The notes beneath the pieces are model-generated. The model saw nothing but the letters and a program-made list of their open reading frames with translations, searched no databases and was not told where the DNA came from. 64,000 nucleotides of DNA, taken from NCBI RefSeq assembly GCF_019059575.1, contig NW_024881862.1, forward strand, positions 186,001-250,000. Reading direction: 5' to 3'. A program made the translations under genes and the position numbers. Within the stretch, counting starts at the first letter, position 1, and the number at the start of each line of letters is the position of its first letter. The stretch is from Amphibalanus amphitrite (lineage: Eukaryota; Arthropoda; Thecostraca; Balanomorpha; Balanidae). Positions 1-15,144 of the stretch are shown here, piece by piece.

Positions 1-1187
1 AGAGCTTTGGTCTTCTATTGATGCTAATTTGCTGCGTGTTACTACTTCATCAAACGCTTCTTTTTCATCAATTTCGTTTTCTCCATAATCATTTATCTCT
101 TCGGGGAAGATCACTACAACGTCATCTATGGCAACATCACCTGCACCACGATCACCACTATCGACTTGCCCAGAAGTACCAGGTGACTTTTCATCTTCCG
201 CAGCTTCATCAGGCGCTTCAGTGAGGGTCAGGTTTTGGACTGCGACTACCTCAGCGCCCTCGTCGCTGGTCTGGTCATCCGAGTCGTTCTTGTTCTCATC
301 TGAGTCATTATTTTCCTCGCTGGTATCGCTCACTGTAGGTGATTCTGTCACCACGTCGGATTTTTCTTCGTCTGCCAGGTACGTTTGTTGCGTGCTGTTT
401 ATCAATTGATCGTTCTTAGAAACAGTGGAAGCTTTCGTTTCGGATGGCCCCGTATCATTCTGTCCCGGCGGCGTAAAACTCGCCGGCTCTTGTGACTCGG
501 TGATCTGAACTGTTGAGTTATCCCTGCGTTCTGACGCTGTTGTATTCTGTTTCAAGAGAGCTGCGTTTTTTAGTGATTCCCAATGATCTTTGAGACCCTC
601 CGTTTCTAGGGGAGCAGTATCACTTCTCTCTACTGGCGCTGGTTGGGATGGTTTCGGCGGGGGCGTCTCCTCGGCTGTCTGCGCTGCGTCGTCGTTACTC
701 TCTTCCTCTGCAGAGACGCTCTGGTTTACGCCAGCTAAGTTTTTCAGCGACTCCCAGGGATTCTGGTCGGGGGCCATCGGAGGCGTGTGGCGAAACCAGC
801 CTGGCCGCTCTGGAACAAAACGGACCAAAATCAGCACATTTGGCATACTTACAAAATCCTCAATTTTGGGGTCTATCAGGCTGCTTTGGCTCCATAATGC
901 GTAAAATCAAAATTAGACATACTAAAAGAGCATATACCTAGTTATAAACAAAGGTAGTTTTGTACTCTGAGGTCTGATACCTAAACATACGTTAATATTA
1001 AATAATGACAGTTACTGGTAGGCGTATTCGTGAATTTGATAGCGTAGGTGTAATAAACATTCTCGCATCCATGCGCCTACATACCGGCATTCGTGTGCGG
1101 CTTCAGAAAGTCGTCATCCCAGCTCCAGTCCGGCGCCTTCATCGCGCTAACGCTGACTGCTGTGAGCAGCAGCAGCGCCGCCGTCAT
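1..1187 (-). CDS. Secreted acidic protein, 5' part of gene (two exons, runs off left edge)
   Basis: Exon 1 (1187-1085) starts at an ATG and encodes a signal peptide, MTAALLLLTAVSVSA, then MKAPDWSWDDDFLKPHTNA. It ends at a GTATGT donor (1084-1079) in phase 1. Exon 2 reads open without a stop from about 906 to base 1. The acceptor that keeps frame is the AG at 874-873, giving NA-DPKIEDFVSMPNVLILV; this acceptor has a poor pyrimidine tract, so the junction is uncertain. With it, 325 codons are visible and the gene continues beyond the window. The protein is Pro/Thr-rich, then strongly acidic (EENNDSDENKNDSDDQTSDE), and contains two copies of a WESLKN motif about 70 residues apart. I recognise no family. 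Secretion is inferred from the leader; an extracellular matrix role would be speculation. A bacterial-style start-to-stop search misses it because the frame has no stop inside the window. Confidence 0.6.
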
Positions 1188-1202
1188 CCTCCGAGCCTGC
1201 GA

Positions 1203-1310
1203 ACGAACAGTGACGTCAGAGACGCAACAGTGACGTCACGTGGGAGCATTCCCACTCAATTTCCCGGATTGCAGCTCGACGGCATCAGATGCATGGCGCT
1301 GGACTGAGTC
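1203..1310 (-). promoter_or_regulatory. Promoter of the secreted acidic protein gene, two CREs
   Basis: Two perfect CRE palindromes TGACGTCA lie at 1211-1218 and 1231-1238, 20 bp apart. The second overlaps an E-box CACGTG (1237-1242). On the minus strand an arthropod-type initiator TCAGT lies at 1307-1303, about 115 bp upstream of the ATG at 1187. No TATA box is evident. The CREs would then sit downstream of the start site, within the 5' UTR. The assignment is inferred from position and motif content. Confidence 0.4.
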
Positions 1311-2294
1311 GGCGCCTGTGATTGCTGCCGTGACGAACACTTGCACAAAATGCTCGTGTGGATGTTCACCGTGTTTGCGTTACTCAATGCCACCAACTGT
1401 AGGAGCTCATTTATAGTCGGTCGGTGTTTCATATCAAGTCAAATAGGAGTGGGGTCTTTTCTTTCTGAATTTCATATCGGAGGTAAAAACTTGGTAAAAA
1501 CATTCAGCCATAATGCTTTCTTGGAAAAGGCAAATCAATCTTCCTTGAGTATTCGTCTGAGAGCGAAGTTGACTTCGCCACGTGTGCCATTGGTGCCCAG
1601 ACTGACACAACGGGTTAATAGGGCAGATGTCCCCATTTCTGTTCGGCGGAAATAAGTGCGCTGCAATCCGCAGCGTTTATTGACGGAACTGAATGACTGA
1701 AACCCAGGCGAACGGTCGCCAGGCCAGATGTTGGTTGCGTCATGCTTACGCGGGACGCATAACGTTTAACTTTTCAATTCCGTCCACTCGCTGCAGTGAC
1801 ACGCCAATGTAAAATTGGCATGGATATAACTGCATATAAGATCCACCGGGCCATTGTAACTGGGCATCTTTTGTTTGCTACATAGAGGTGTGGGCGGCTT
1901 TTTATGGAACCATTGAGGGAATTTATGAAACTCGAATAAAAGTTTTCCCATACCTACATAATATTCAATGTACCTATAGTTAAAGGTAGTGTGCCAGCTT
2001 TCCTGGACCGTATGGAGTTAATGGCCCAGATAAGGAGAACCGGATTTTTAGAACTTATCCATACCTTCAAAACTCATGGAAACGTCTTAAATTCTTCAAA
2101 TTTTGAGTACCCCAGTGCGAAATTCGCCCCGACGGGTTGTCGGTCGTACCCCAACCACATTTCACACCACTATGAACAATAAATGCACACACTGAAATCG
2201 CTATTACCGATATGCTCATCCAATCAAGTTTCGATAAACCCGTTCATCATCATCTCCTGCGGTTTCGAACACGCCTGTTACGTGGTGCGGTAGA
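1311..2294. other. No gene recognised
   Basis: Short open frames only (for example 1341-1655 plus strand), with no recognisable domain, splice pattern or repeat. Confidence 0.5.
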
Positions 2295-2516
2295 CCGCGC
2301 CCAAAGCCAGGGCCCCGGTAACGTGAGGTAGCCGAGTCGGGGCAGCGTGCGCTGACCCAAGCCGGGGCCGCGCGTCCTCCCGGTGTCATGTGATAGCCCG
2401 GGGCTGCCCGCGGGGATGCGGTAGACCGCGCCCAAAGCTGCGGCCCCGGCTTGGGTCAGCGCACGCTGCCCCGACTCGGCTACCTCACGTTACCGGGGCC
2501 CTGGCTTTGGGCGCGG
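2295..2516. repeat. Perfect 77-bp inverted repeat, GC-rich
   Basis: Bases 2295-2371 and 2440-2516 are exact reverse complements (77/77 by eye), separated by a 68-bp spacer. The spacer ends with a partial direct copy (about 2419-2438) of the sequence flanking and opening the left arm (2287-2308), so the left-arm start is present three times. GC content is very high. The open frames across 2250-2786 are by-products of this palindrome. Confidence 0.9.
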
Positions 2517-3104
2517 CTTCTGCTCATATACTTTGTGGTGCGGTGGTGGTGCGTCGGGCCGCGCGCTCTGACTTCGGCCAAGAAAAATGCGTCAGCTGAT
2601 CATTGTCATTTCTGCTACTTGCGTGTGGTGAAATGGGGTCATAACTTAAGAGACGGCTTTTTCATATCAATTATTTTACATAAAATTATATTTCAAACCA
2701 TAAATAATGTTCGACAGCCAAATAAAAGAAACAATACCAATACAGGCTTACAGTTTAAGGCTCGACATTGTGTTGTCTACGATTAGACAGCTGATAACTC
2801 ATTCCCGTACGTCGTAACTCTATAATGACCTTTGCTTATTGTCACATGTGCGCCGCATTCGCGATTGTTGCCGACGCCTGTTTGCAGCTCAGCCCACTAC
2901 AGTTGTTATACATATCGAAAAACCGATAAACTTTTAGTCGAAAAAGGCACTATTCCAGGCCCATTTTTGATTTTTTTTTTTGCGATATTAGGTAAAAACA
3001 GAAGCTTCTTATCCTAGGAAAATAAAATGGGAAATCTTTCAAAGGTAGCACACTACCTTTACTCATTGAAGATATGGTGTTGAGTGCTCTTGCGAGGAAC
3101 ATGT
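2517..3104. other. No gene recognised
   Basis: AT-rich sequence without a recognisable coding exon or repeat. Confidence 0.5.
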
Positions 3105-3431
3105 TATAATAACTCAAAATGAATGACCTTTTCCTCGAATATAGAAAGTTTAAATGTCGAAAATGATGTATATAGGTGAATTTTCGTCCACAAGGGCGGG
3201 CATCATCAGACAAGCAATTGATTGATTGACATTGTCTGATGATGCCCTGTGGGCGAAAACTCACCTAAATCCACAGGGGCGGGCATCATCAGACAAGCAA
3301 TTGATTGATTGACAAGCAATTGATTGCTTGTCTGATGATGCCCTGTGGGCGAAAATTCACCTAAATACATCATTTTCGACATTTAAACTTTCTATATTCG
3401 AGGAAAAGGTCATTCATTTTGAGTTATTATA
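3105..3431. mobile_element. Foldback MITE-like element with internal re-duplication
   Basis: The 327-bp unit starts TATAATAACTCAAAATGAA and ends with its reverse complement; the arms match for about 120 bp with few mismatches. A segment beginning GGGCGGGCATCATCAGAC occurs twice (about 3195 and 3278), and its complement, TCTGATGATGCCC, twice in the opposite sense, so palindromes are nested inside the palindrome. TA at both outer ends would fit a TA target duplication (Tc1/mariner-type MITE), but the family is not identified. Confidence 0.7.
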
Positions 3432-7465
<4,034 letters not shown>

Positions 7466-7716
7466 ATGTGGGACCGATTCCCTTCTTCCATATCATGATA
7501 AAGAGAGTACACGTGCAAGCTTTGTTACATAGAAATAGCCGTCACTTTCCCCACGTGTCGGCACCGTCCACCGACCCGGCGGGTCGGCGGACCGGTCCTT
7601 GATTGTGCAACCACTTTGTATATAACGCACAGGCACTGGCGAATCAGAATCAGAACCACAGTTGGAATACAAGTCTCGGCCCGCTCAGTCATCTCTCCAT
7701 CCGCGCCTCCGCGACA
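7466..7716 (+). promoter_or_regulatory. Duplicated promoter / first-exon segment, copy 1
   Basis: About 250 bp, nearly identical to 8677-8935. It contains a TATA box TATATAA (7619-7625) and, about 65 bp further on, a TCAGTC initiator-like site in CCGCTCAGTC. Upstream lies a short palindrome CCGACCCGGCGGGTCGG. The match stops exactly after CGCGACA. Downstream, a GTGAGT donor follows CTCCA at about 7896. The coding content of this putative transcript is unclear. Confidence 0.45.
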
Positions 7717-8676
7717 ATGGTGGCAGCGGCGGCCGAGGGGACTTGTGCCCCTCACCACGGACCCCAGCCTCTACATCTGCACTGACATCGCAGACTGGTT
7801 AGTCCGTGCTCCGTGACAGTGTATCGCCCCTACGTCACGTCATCGACTAGGGAGCTGACCATCCTGGACTCGTCATCGTCCGACATCACCGTCTCCAGTG
7901 AGTAGCTCTGCCCGGCAATACCATCTGCCCTGCGGCCCAACGTCATCAGCTGCCCTGGACTACTACGGAGCCCGCCGACAGCGCACGGCTCATCAGCCCG
8001 CGCCGTCCTCCTCAGCATCATCGAGTGATGGACACCACCTCGCTGAAGGACTCAAGATCGGAGGAGAGAAGAGAAGAGAAAAAAAATATCAACGCTAAAT
8101 TCAAGACAAATTGACACCCAAAATCAAGAAAATTCACCCATTATGTACTTTTGCTGTATTTTCGTCAAAAAGTGACAGTGAAATTGTGCTGTGAAATTTG
8201 TTTTAACTTCGATGTGTTTCAAAAACCGTACTGTTTCATTATCCGTTTTCGTCAGTGTTCTGTCGTTTGTTGCGCTTCATTGTGGTTGCTCACCCCAAAA
8301 TTCACGGAGAAATTGCAAGTGCGTTTAATTTTTGCCTGCACTTTGCCGTGTCATTTTGACACTAGTAAACGTAGAAAGAGCATACTCTGAACGGTATGAA
8401 CATTCAAATACGTTAATCGTGGTCAATTCACTGAAATTATATTGTGTTGATATTCGGCCAGAGATGCCGAGGGCCATGGAGATGCCCAGGGACGGTCCCC
8501 GCCAAGAGTGCGGAGGGATCGCCCGGTAGTAGGTGTAATTGTCACGAAACTTACTTATCTGTTCATACCATTTTGTGATACGCTCATATGGAAATTTCTT
8601 TCTCCGTCAGCTAAACGTTTCCTCTCTTTGTTATGATCGCTTCGGTTCCCTACGCTTCCCTGGGGGAGGGAAGATA
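7717..8676. other. Spacer between promoter copies
   Basis: Contains short open stretches (for example a Ser-rich frame ending at the GTGAGT near 7896) and AT-rich DNA; no gene can be assigned. Confidence 0.4.
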
Positions 8677-8935
8677 ATGTGGGACCGATTCCCTTCTTCC
8701 ATATCATGATAAAGAGAGTACACGTGCAAGCTTTGTTACATAGAAATAGCCGTCACTTTCCCCACGTGTCGGCACCGTCCACCGACCCCCGACCCGGCGG
8801 GTCGGCGGACCGGTCCTTGATTGTGCAACCACTTTGTATATAACGCACAGGCACTGGCGAATCAGAATCAGAACCACAGTTGGAATACAAGTCTCGGCCC
8901 GCTCAGTCTCTCTCTACTTCCGCGCCTCCGCGACA
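8677..8935 (+). promoter_or_regulatory. Duplicated promoter / first-exon segment, copy 2
   Basis: Direct copy of 7466-7716, with the same TATATAA (8837-8843) and a 7-bp internal duplication (CCGACCC). Here the shared block ends CGCGACA followed by GGTATC, which could act as a splice donor. A frame entering from this block reads into GTGQFGRSASLDSQLSAGYG and stops at 9128; it looks mildly coding-like but no family is recognised. Confidence 0.45.
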
Positions 8936-10859
8936 GGTATCCGTTCCGCCCCAGCGACCAGCGCGGCGGGCGGCTCGTGCAGCACGTGCCACGTCTGGCA
9001 TGATGGTGCAGTTCCGTCCGTGGAGAGCTGGGACAGGTCAATTTGGACGGTCTGCCAGCTTGGACAGTCAGCTTTCGGCAGGCTACGGAAAGCTGCCGAG
9101 TGCCGATCTAGTGAACACATCCATGTAGTTTGGCGCAGGTCATGAAGAACGCAAATCACTGCAATCCTCGGTCATCAGCCAAGCAATTATCAGATGTGAG
9201 ATAAGCACATTCTTGTGAGGAATGCATTATGTGTACTTATTCTCATAAAACATGCCTTTATCTTCCTCGGTAGCAGCTGTAGTAAATAAAATGATCATGG
9301 TGCCGCAACGTGGTAGAAATGAACATGTGACTGCGCCTCTCTTTTAGAGCTCGCATGGTCGCATTTTCACCCGGACCATTATTTCCTGTTGGCGACGCAT
9401 AGAACGAGAGGCGTAGGCATTTATATTGTGTTCGCTTTATGCGCATTGCTCTTGATCTACTGACCCCGACCCGCTTTGTGACTTGCCGTTCGAAAGAATA
9501 AAAACCCGAAAGGTTTTCCCAGGAGCTGTTTGTGGAAATCCTTTGCCGTCCAAGTGTCCATGGATGAGCTATTTTCGCAGTCAGCTTATCCGGCCGTCAT
9601 TTAGATGGTAGAGCGAGATGCCGGCACACGAAAGTGCCAAGAGTCATGGGTCATATCATTGTTTGTCCTACCGTTTGTCTTAGACATTTGTACTCCTAAA
9701 AACAGCACTGATGATAAACTGGCTTGGAGAAGTCAATTAATAGTCATGCTCATAGTCATGCTTTGATAAGTCCGATAGTCAGTATACCTCGTTCTAAACA
9801 TTCTAACACACGCCATGACGGTGCGTGGCCTAAGGAAATCACCGAGATGAGTGGTGCAAAGGTCCACTCTTTTACGCCCCTATCCTTTGTGTAGGCTTTG
9901 GGCAGCGGTAACCTTTATTTAAACATAGCTGGGAATGGATCTTTATACCTAAATAATAGCAATAGGCCGGACCAGGGCATCCAGTTATTTATCTTTCCGA
10001 TGAATTGGGAATTATAATCAATGCCTAGCAAGTTGTTAGTTAACATTTGAATTTCTGAAACTTTTCATAGATTTGTGTCAAGAGGCCACCGGCCGTCAAA
10101 TAATTGCGGTTGCAAAAACATGTTTTATTACAAAGGCGTCTGATGGAATATTTGTATATGTAGTCCATAGACCTCTATACAGAGGTCTATGTAAAGTCAT
10201 TAGGTATACACTATACAATCACCAAACCATACTTTCCCATCAAGACCCATAAATTAGCAAGCATGTTTGACTTGGAAACAGAATAAAAAAGGCACAGGTC
10301 ACGGTCAGAAACTGACCAAAGGGTGTTGCATGTCATTTGATCTGCCTTAGATGACATGAATCACATTATCAATGGATATCACATTATTCATGGCATCAAT
10401 AGATCTGCATTTTGGAATAAAGATATGCAGGACAGATAATTCAATATAATTTCTACCCATTCCTGAAGCTACCGTGTTAACATCATTGACCTGTCAATAT
10501 TTTGAATAAAACAGCCAAAAAATCCAAAAAGTTTTTTGAATTTCGAAAAAAACGGAATATATGTGATAGTCCCTACCACCTTCTATCCACATACCAAATT
10601 TGAGATTGATACTTCTTTTTTTTTTTGGCCAAGTTATAGCGAAAAAATTGTTCAAAATTGATGACGTCAAATTTTTAAACTCAATTTTCAGCAATTCTAG
10701 ACGTCGTAGCGCAAAACAAAGACCACCATTAGACTCAGCTGCAACAAATCAATACCCATTTTATGCAAAACTATCAACTTTGAAATTTGACCTTTTTTGA
10801 CCTAACCTTGACCTGACCTCCTCCAGAAAGTGACCTAAACCGTGGGACCTGATGGTCAT
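8936..10859. other. No gene assigned
   Basis: Apart from the short frame that ends at 9128, no coding signal is seen. A small hairpin with 11-bp perfect arms (CATAGACCTCT and its complement) lies at about 10167-10192. Confidence 0.45.
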
Positions 10860-11285
10860 ATAATCAACACCATTGAGTTGGAAATGAAAAATTGGCCATA
10901 AAACATTCATCGCACAACCTTAGTAAAGTTGGGTTCATGTGCTGACCTTTGATGACCTGACCTGTGACCTGACCTGGTATTATCAGTGACCTCTAATAGC
11001 ATCATATGTACTACGCAACTGACGCCCTATCGCTGATTTTCGACACTCGGTGTTTTACTCGGTTTTACTCGGTGTTATAGCGCATTTCCTAGAAACCTGT
11101 GAACGGTGGAACATTTCATCTTTGACCTGATCTGTGACGTCATCGATGACCCCGAGGCCAATGAAATTTGGTTTCCTTCGACAACTTTGACGGGGCTATC
11201 TAACGCCGTTTGAATTTCATGGATCCGTCCAGTAGTTACGGAGATACGGGAGGGGGGGCAAAATGCCCCCCCCCCCACCGCGTGG
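10860..11285. repeat. Dispersed repeat rich in 'tgacct' motifs, ending in a G-run/C-run hairpin
   Basis: Degenerate TGACCTGACCT strings lead to a hairpin of GGGGGGGCAAAATGCCCCCC type at about 11251-11277. Related ends recur at 20.6, 21.1 and 24.9 kb. Probably a non-coding transposon fragment of unknown class. Confidence 0.5.
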
Positions 11286-12355
11286 AAGGTGACCGGAAGG
11301 CCCACCGCCTGCCGGGTTAACACAGCTCTTTCCTTACCTCCATGCGGAGTGTGACACTCCACAGTGAGTCCTTCCAGCGGTCCTCTCCAAAGGTCCTTCC
11401 AGCCGTTCACCGGTCCTTCACCAGTCCTACCACTGTGCCAGTGCCACCCACCGATCCCACTGTGTCCCCGACCAGTGTCACCCACCGGTCCCACCGGTGC
11501 CTCCCACAGGAGCGCGCGCGGCCGCCACCAGCCGGCCAGAGAAACTGAGCGGCCACCGCAGCCTGGCGCCGCTCTTACCGACCGGGCCGAGCACGAGTCA
11601 CGAGCCAGGCTGGAGATGCTCCGTGAAAGTGGCCGCAGATCGCGCTTTGACAACGCCCAGAGGGTAAATACACACACCCGACTGGGAGGTGGATTATTAG
11701 CGAGGCTATTTAGCGTGGCTGCTTGGTATGATTGATGCGGCGAGCATACATTAGTAGCCCCAACGGAGAAATGAAAGAGAATTGGCACTGGTTTGTTGCT
11801 GCAAGGTGAACTAACTAGTCCTAAAAAACATTAATAGTTGCCCTATATGGGTTCACTGGCGCTGTTGTTCCTTTTGCAGGAACAAGCATCGATTTTTTTT
11901 TTTTTTTGCTTTGCATTGTTTACGGGTTTAACTAGCCTAGAATATGTGCAGAAAAGATGTATGATAAGGTGTGCTAAAAACGTTGACGCTGCGCGCCGCC
12001 GTTTTTTAGACAAATTCGCGAAAAAAAAACCTGAAGAGGAGCTAAAAATCCCCCCCAGGTCACGGTGCGGGTTAAATGATAGTCTTATGGTTAAACAGAA
12101 ATGTCACGTGTAGTTTATAAGCAATCTTAATATAATGTCGCAATTTTCGTTTCAATACCGTTATCGGTACCTCTCCAATGTTTTTTTTTTTTCATTGACG
12201 ATGCATCGTTGCCGTAAGCGGCCGGTTCTTTTCATTGATTGACCAATGCAGGCATTAGGAAGTGTATTCCAGCACAAATGTAGTATATTCCCCACAGAAC
12301 GCAGCCTTCCGCTCTGTCTCCGACTCAGGGCAGACCGCTGGGCGGACACGCCTCC
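11286..12355. other. No gene assigned; weak exon-like stretch at 11570-11660
   Basis: A Pro/Thr-coding, tandemly repetitive GC-rich block (11390-11520) is followed by a plus-strand stretch reading EHESRARLEMLRESGRRSRF up to a possible GTAAAT donor near 11661. This may be an exon but has no recognisable family. The 237-codon minus-strand frame across 11075-11788 is probably a compositional artefact. Confidence 0.3.
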
Positions 12356-12805
12356 TCAGACGCGCAGTGCGCAGAGGAAGCGGGACCGGCGGCCGCAGTG
12401 CTGGTCCTCCCACTCTCCGGTCGTGTACAGCTCCGCCGAGCGGCGACCGCTCACCCTCACACAGTCGTGGTCGGGCCCAATGCGCGCGCCGTTCGGCTCG
12501 TCGTACTCGGCGTACCACCAGTGGGTGGAGAGGACCTCGGCGGCGTCGGCGGTGCGCCAGCGCAGGCGGCCGTCGGGAGCGGGAGTGGACCGCAGACCGA
12601 TCCAGTAGTAGGCGGCGGTGTCCATGCCAGGCACGATCCTCACCAGGGCGTCGTAGTCGGCCACGGAGCCCAGCGTGGCTCCCGGCTGGAGCTGGTCGCA
12701 CCGCTCCTCTGCCTCAGTGAACGTCTTGTTCTGAATGTCGTGCAGCATGTAACAGGCGTCGTTATGTCTTATCCAGTGTTTGTTCGGGCAGGCGACTTCA
12801 GGATC
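12356..12805 (-). CDS. Double C-type lectin gene, exon 3 (second CTLD and stop)
   Basis: After a CGCAG acceptor the exon opens DPEVACPNKHW and runs 149 codons to a stop at 12356. It holds one complete CTLD: the conserved Cys pairs, WIGLR in the core, EPN in the long loop (the mannose-type triplet in classical CTLDs) and WEDQHC in place of the usual WND-type segment, then FLCAL at the end. Known CTLDs with EPN often bind mannose-type sugars with calcium; for this protein that is inference. It joins exon 2 in phase 0 across a 126-bp intron. Confidence 0.85.
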   Translation of the reverse strand, partial: DPEVACPNKHWIRHNDACYMLHDIQNKTFTEAEERCDQLQPGATLGSVADYDALVRIVPGMDTAAYYWIGLRSTPAPDGRLRWRTADAAEVLSTHWWYAEYDEPNGARIGPDHDCVRVSGRRSAELYTTGEWEDQHCGRRSRFLCALRV

Positions 12806-12931
12806 CTGCGTGAGGAGCAATTGAACAGCGTTAGAATCTCACTTACATGCACTTATCATACGACAGCACACGCCTTTACAGAAAGCTTCTGATAACTGAC
12901 GACGTAAGATGATAAGCAGCTTGTAACCAAC

Positions 12932-13363
12932 CTTTTTCAATTCGCAGAGGAAGTATGCCTCCAGGCTGCAGTCCCAGTCCATCCAGGTACCGCTGGCGCC
13001 GTACTCCTCGTCATTAGGCACCTCGCCGATGAGGAGCACGCAGTCGTCGTTGGTGACGCTGGAACCACTGGGCTCCTGGTGACGCACCACCTCCCAGTTG
13101 GTGTAGTCCAGCGGCTCGGCAGCCGCCGTGCCGCTGTTCCACTCGGCGTCCCCGGAGCGCAGACCCACCCAGTAGTAGTCCGAGGCGATGATGGACTCCT
13201 GCTTCGACAGGAAGGCCTTGTTGGCATGCGTCACCGAGGCCAGATAGGCGCCCTCCTGGAGCTCCTGACAGCCGCTAGCGTTGGCTTCATTCCAGTCCAG
13301 ATACTCGTCACTCAGCCGGTAGCAGACACTTCGGTGGGGACCCACCCAGCCGTCCGGACAGGC
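12932..13363 (-). CDS. Double C-type lectin gene, exon 2 (first CTLD)
   Basis: Acceptor TTACAG, then ACPDGWVGPHRSVCYRL and 144 codons in phase 0, ending LCELKK at a GTTGGT donor. Six CTLD cysteines are present (ACP, VCY, GCQ, DDC, DWDC, LCEL), with the YYWVGLR core. The long loop reads EPS rather than EPN or QPD, and the second binding segment is WMDWDC, so the calcium and sugar site is altered relative to the second domain. The two CTLDs are divergent, which argues for an old internal duplication. Confidence 0.85.
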
Positions 13364-13719
13364 CTGTAATGTGGATACGTGCATCAAGAACGGTTTACGT
13401 AGCCAGCGATTATAATATCAGTCATATTCCGCTACTTATGACGCAAAACAAAAAAAAATCCGAGAATGCAATTTTAACGCTAATGATTATAAGAACCCAG
13501 TGAAAATCATGAATACCAATATATTGCAAAACATTTCACCGATACTGCAGTACCTACCACATATGTGTGGTAATATCATTCACCAGCTCATCACCTGTGG
13601 CTGTGTCCATCGGTCTTTATCTTATGGGCTTTTTCTGTATACCCATATTTTAACCCTGTCACAAAACTGTTGTGGATCAGAACATGGAGCATGAGGTTAA
13701 TGGTAAATCATTTGTTGAA

Positions 13720-14271
13720 TTATGGGCGAGGATAAAACAGGATGCATCCAGCTGTTGCAAGAGCTCCGAGGGAACAGTTCTATGGTAACTACGAGGAAAT
13801 TCGACTGCAACAAACATTTCAAAATCGGCCGTTTTGCGGTAAAAGCAGAACCGCCAGGAATTGATGGTTTTCCATGTTGAAGAGAAATGAAAACGTTAAG
13901 CGTGTGAGACAGCTGGTGATGAAAAATCCGAGATCAGTGGAGGTAATGAATAATGATACTAAAGGATCTTGACATAATAAGGGAATAAGTCTGCACCACC
14001 TTGATGCAGCAATGAGGGTGCAAAGAGTTGAGAGTTGCATGGGTAGGGAGAGGGAATATAGTCCCTACCCATGCCATTCCCTATAGGAAATGGCTGCTCC
14101 ATCATGACAACCCGTTCTCATAAGAAACACTTCATAGGAAGCAATTTTTGACAAATAGTCGGACTACAGGGCTCAAACAACCATCGTATTCAACAGATCT
14201 TGCATCGTGGGACTTCTGGCTCTTCGCTGACTAAAAAGTCAGCTTTAGGGAACACATTCTGTGTCCCTATC
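13720..14271 (+). pseudogene. Decayed mariner transposase
   Basis: Plus-strand reading in mixed frames gives VKRVRQLVMKNPRSVEV, which resembles the helix-turn-helix region. Near 14100-14250 it gives HHDNPFS, then KQPSYSTDLASWDFWLF, which matches the mariner catalytic signature of the form HHDNA...HPPYSPDLAPCDFFLF. Stops and frameshifts are numerous. It lies in the lectin gene intron on the opposite strand and ends where the TTAA MITE begins. Confidence 0.7.
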
Positions 14272-14275
14272 TTAG

Positions 14276-15144
14276 CCCTCGCATGTGTGCGGCGTTTGCC
14301 AGCTTCTAACGTGTAGGGGGGGGGGGGTCGGTTGGACCCCCCTTGCCGTTTGGCCCCTGATTGAGCTAGAGCTTCGTGGAAAAAAAAACGAGCGTGTTGC
14401 CCGTCGCGAGAAGAAGCTGATGATACCCAATTTGAAGGTCTTAGGTCATTGGTTGACCTTCCAGGTCAGGTCAATGACCCAAAAGTCTGGAAAATTGGGA
14501 TTGGTTAGAAAGTCGTAAAGTGTGGCTGCTGAGTTTTTTTTTTCGGGGTGCTGATCACGAACATCGTGTTAGTTTTGATCACAGATGATGTCGTTAAGCA
14601 TTTAGACCAGGTCGGGTCAGGTCAGGTCGGGTCAACCAGTAGGGGTTGTGACGGGTATTCGTATTACGTGTCAAGCGCCTCTGACAGCTTCGTAACATGC
14701 TACGACTTCGTAGGTGTTCAAATGGTTTCTAAATTCGAATTCCGCTCCAAAAACTAGCCTAGAAACATGTAAAACTCGAAAAAGTGAACCGAGGTCACCA
14801 AAGATCAATGACCTGATCTGATCTTCAAGTGACCTTGACATCCACCCTAATTCATGGGAGCAGCATCAGATCACATGTTTGAACGTTTGAAGCCACGAAA
14901 AGCTTGCAAACGCGCGGCTAATGCGAGCCGACATACGCCGAATCGCGACTCCGGCCAAACATGGCCTCAAGAAATAGGTCACAGGTCAAAGGTCACTTGG
15001 GTCAGGGTCATGAAATTTTTAGAGCAGGTGTAAAATGAATCAACTCGAGGATACTTTAAGTTTCGTCGCAATCGGCCGCTTTTTGCGCGAGTTATTTGCG
15101 AAAAACGCGATGGAGGTTCGTTCGACCTTCAATAAGTGTGAGGG
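14276..15144 (-). mobile_element. TTAA-flanked piggyBac-type MITE, copy 1
   Basis: Starts CCCTCGCATGTGTG and ends with a degenerate complement (GTGTGAGGG), flanked by TTAG on the left and TTAA on the right. Same family as 35437-36325 in the opposite orientation. A G-run/C-run hairpin lies just inside the left end. No coding capacity. TTAA targets and CCC-starting ends are typical of the piggyBac superfamily. It lies in the lectin gene intron. Confidence 0.75.

Noticed and set aside
2250..2786. Arg/Pro/Gly-rich frames on both strands
   Set aside because: Mirror translations of the 77-bp palindrome.
11075..11788. 237-codon minus-strand frame
   Set aside because: Crosses a repeat hairpin and GC-rich tandem sequence; composition-driven, with no domain, leader or splice logic.
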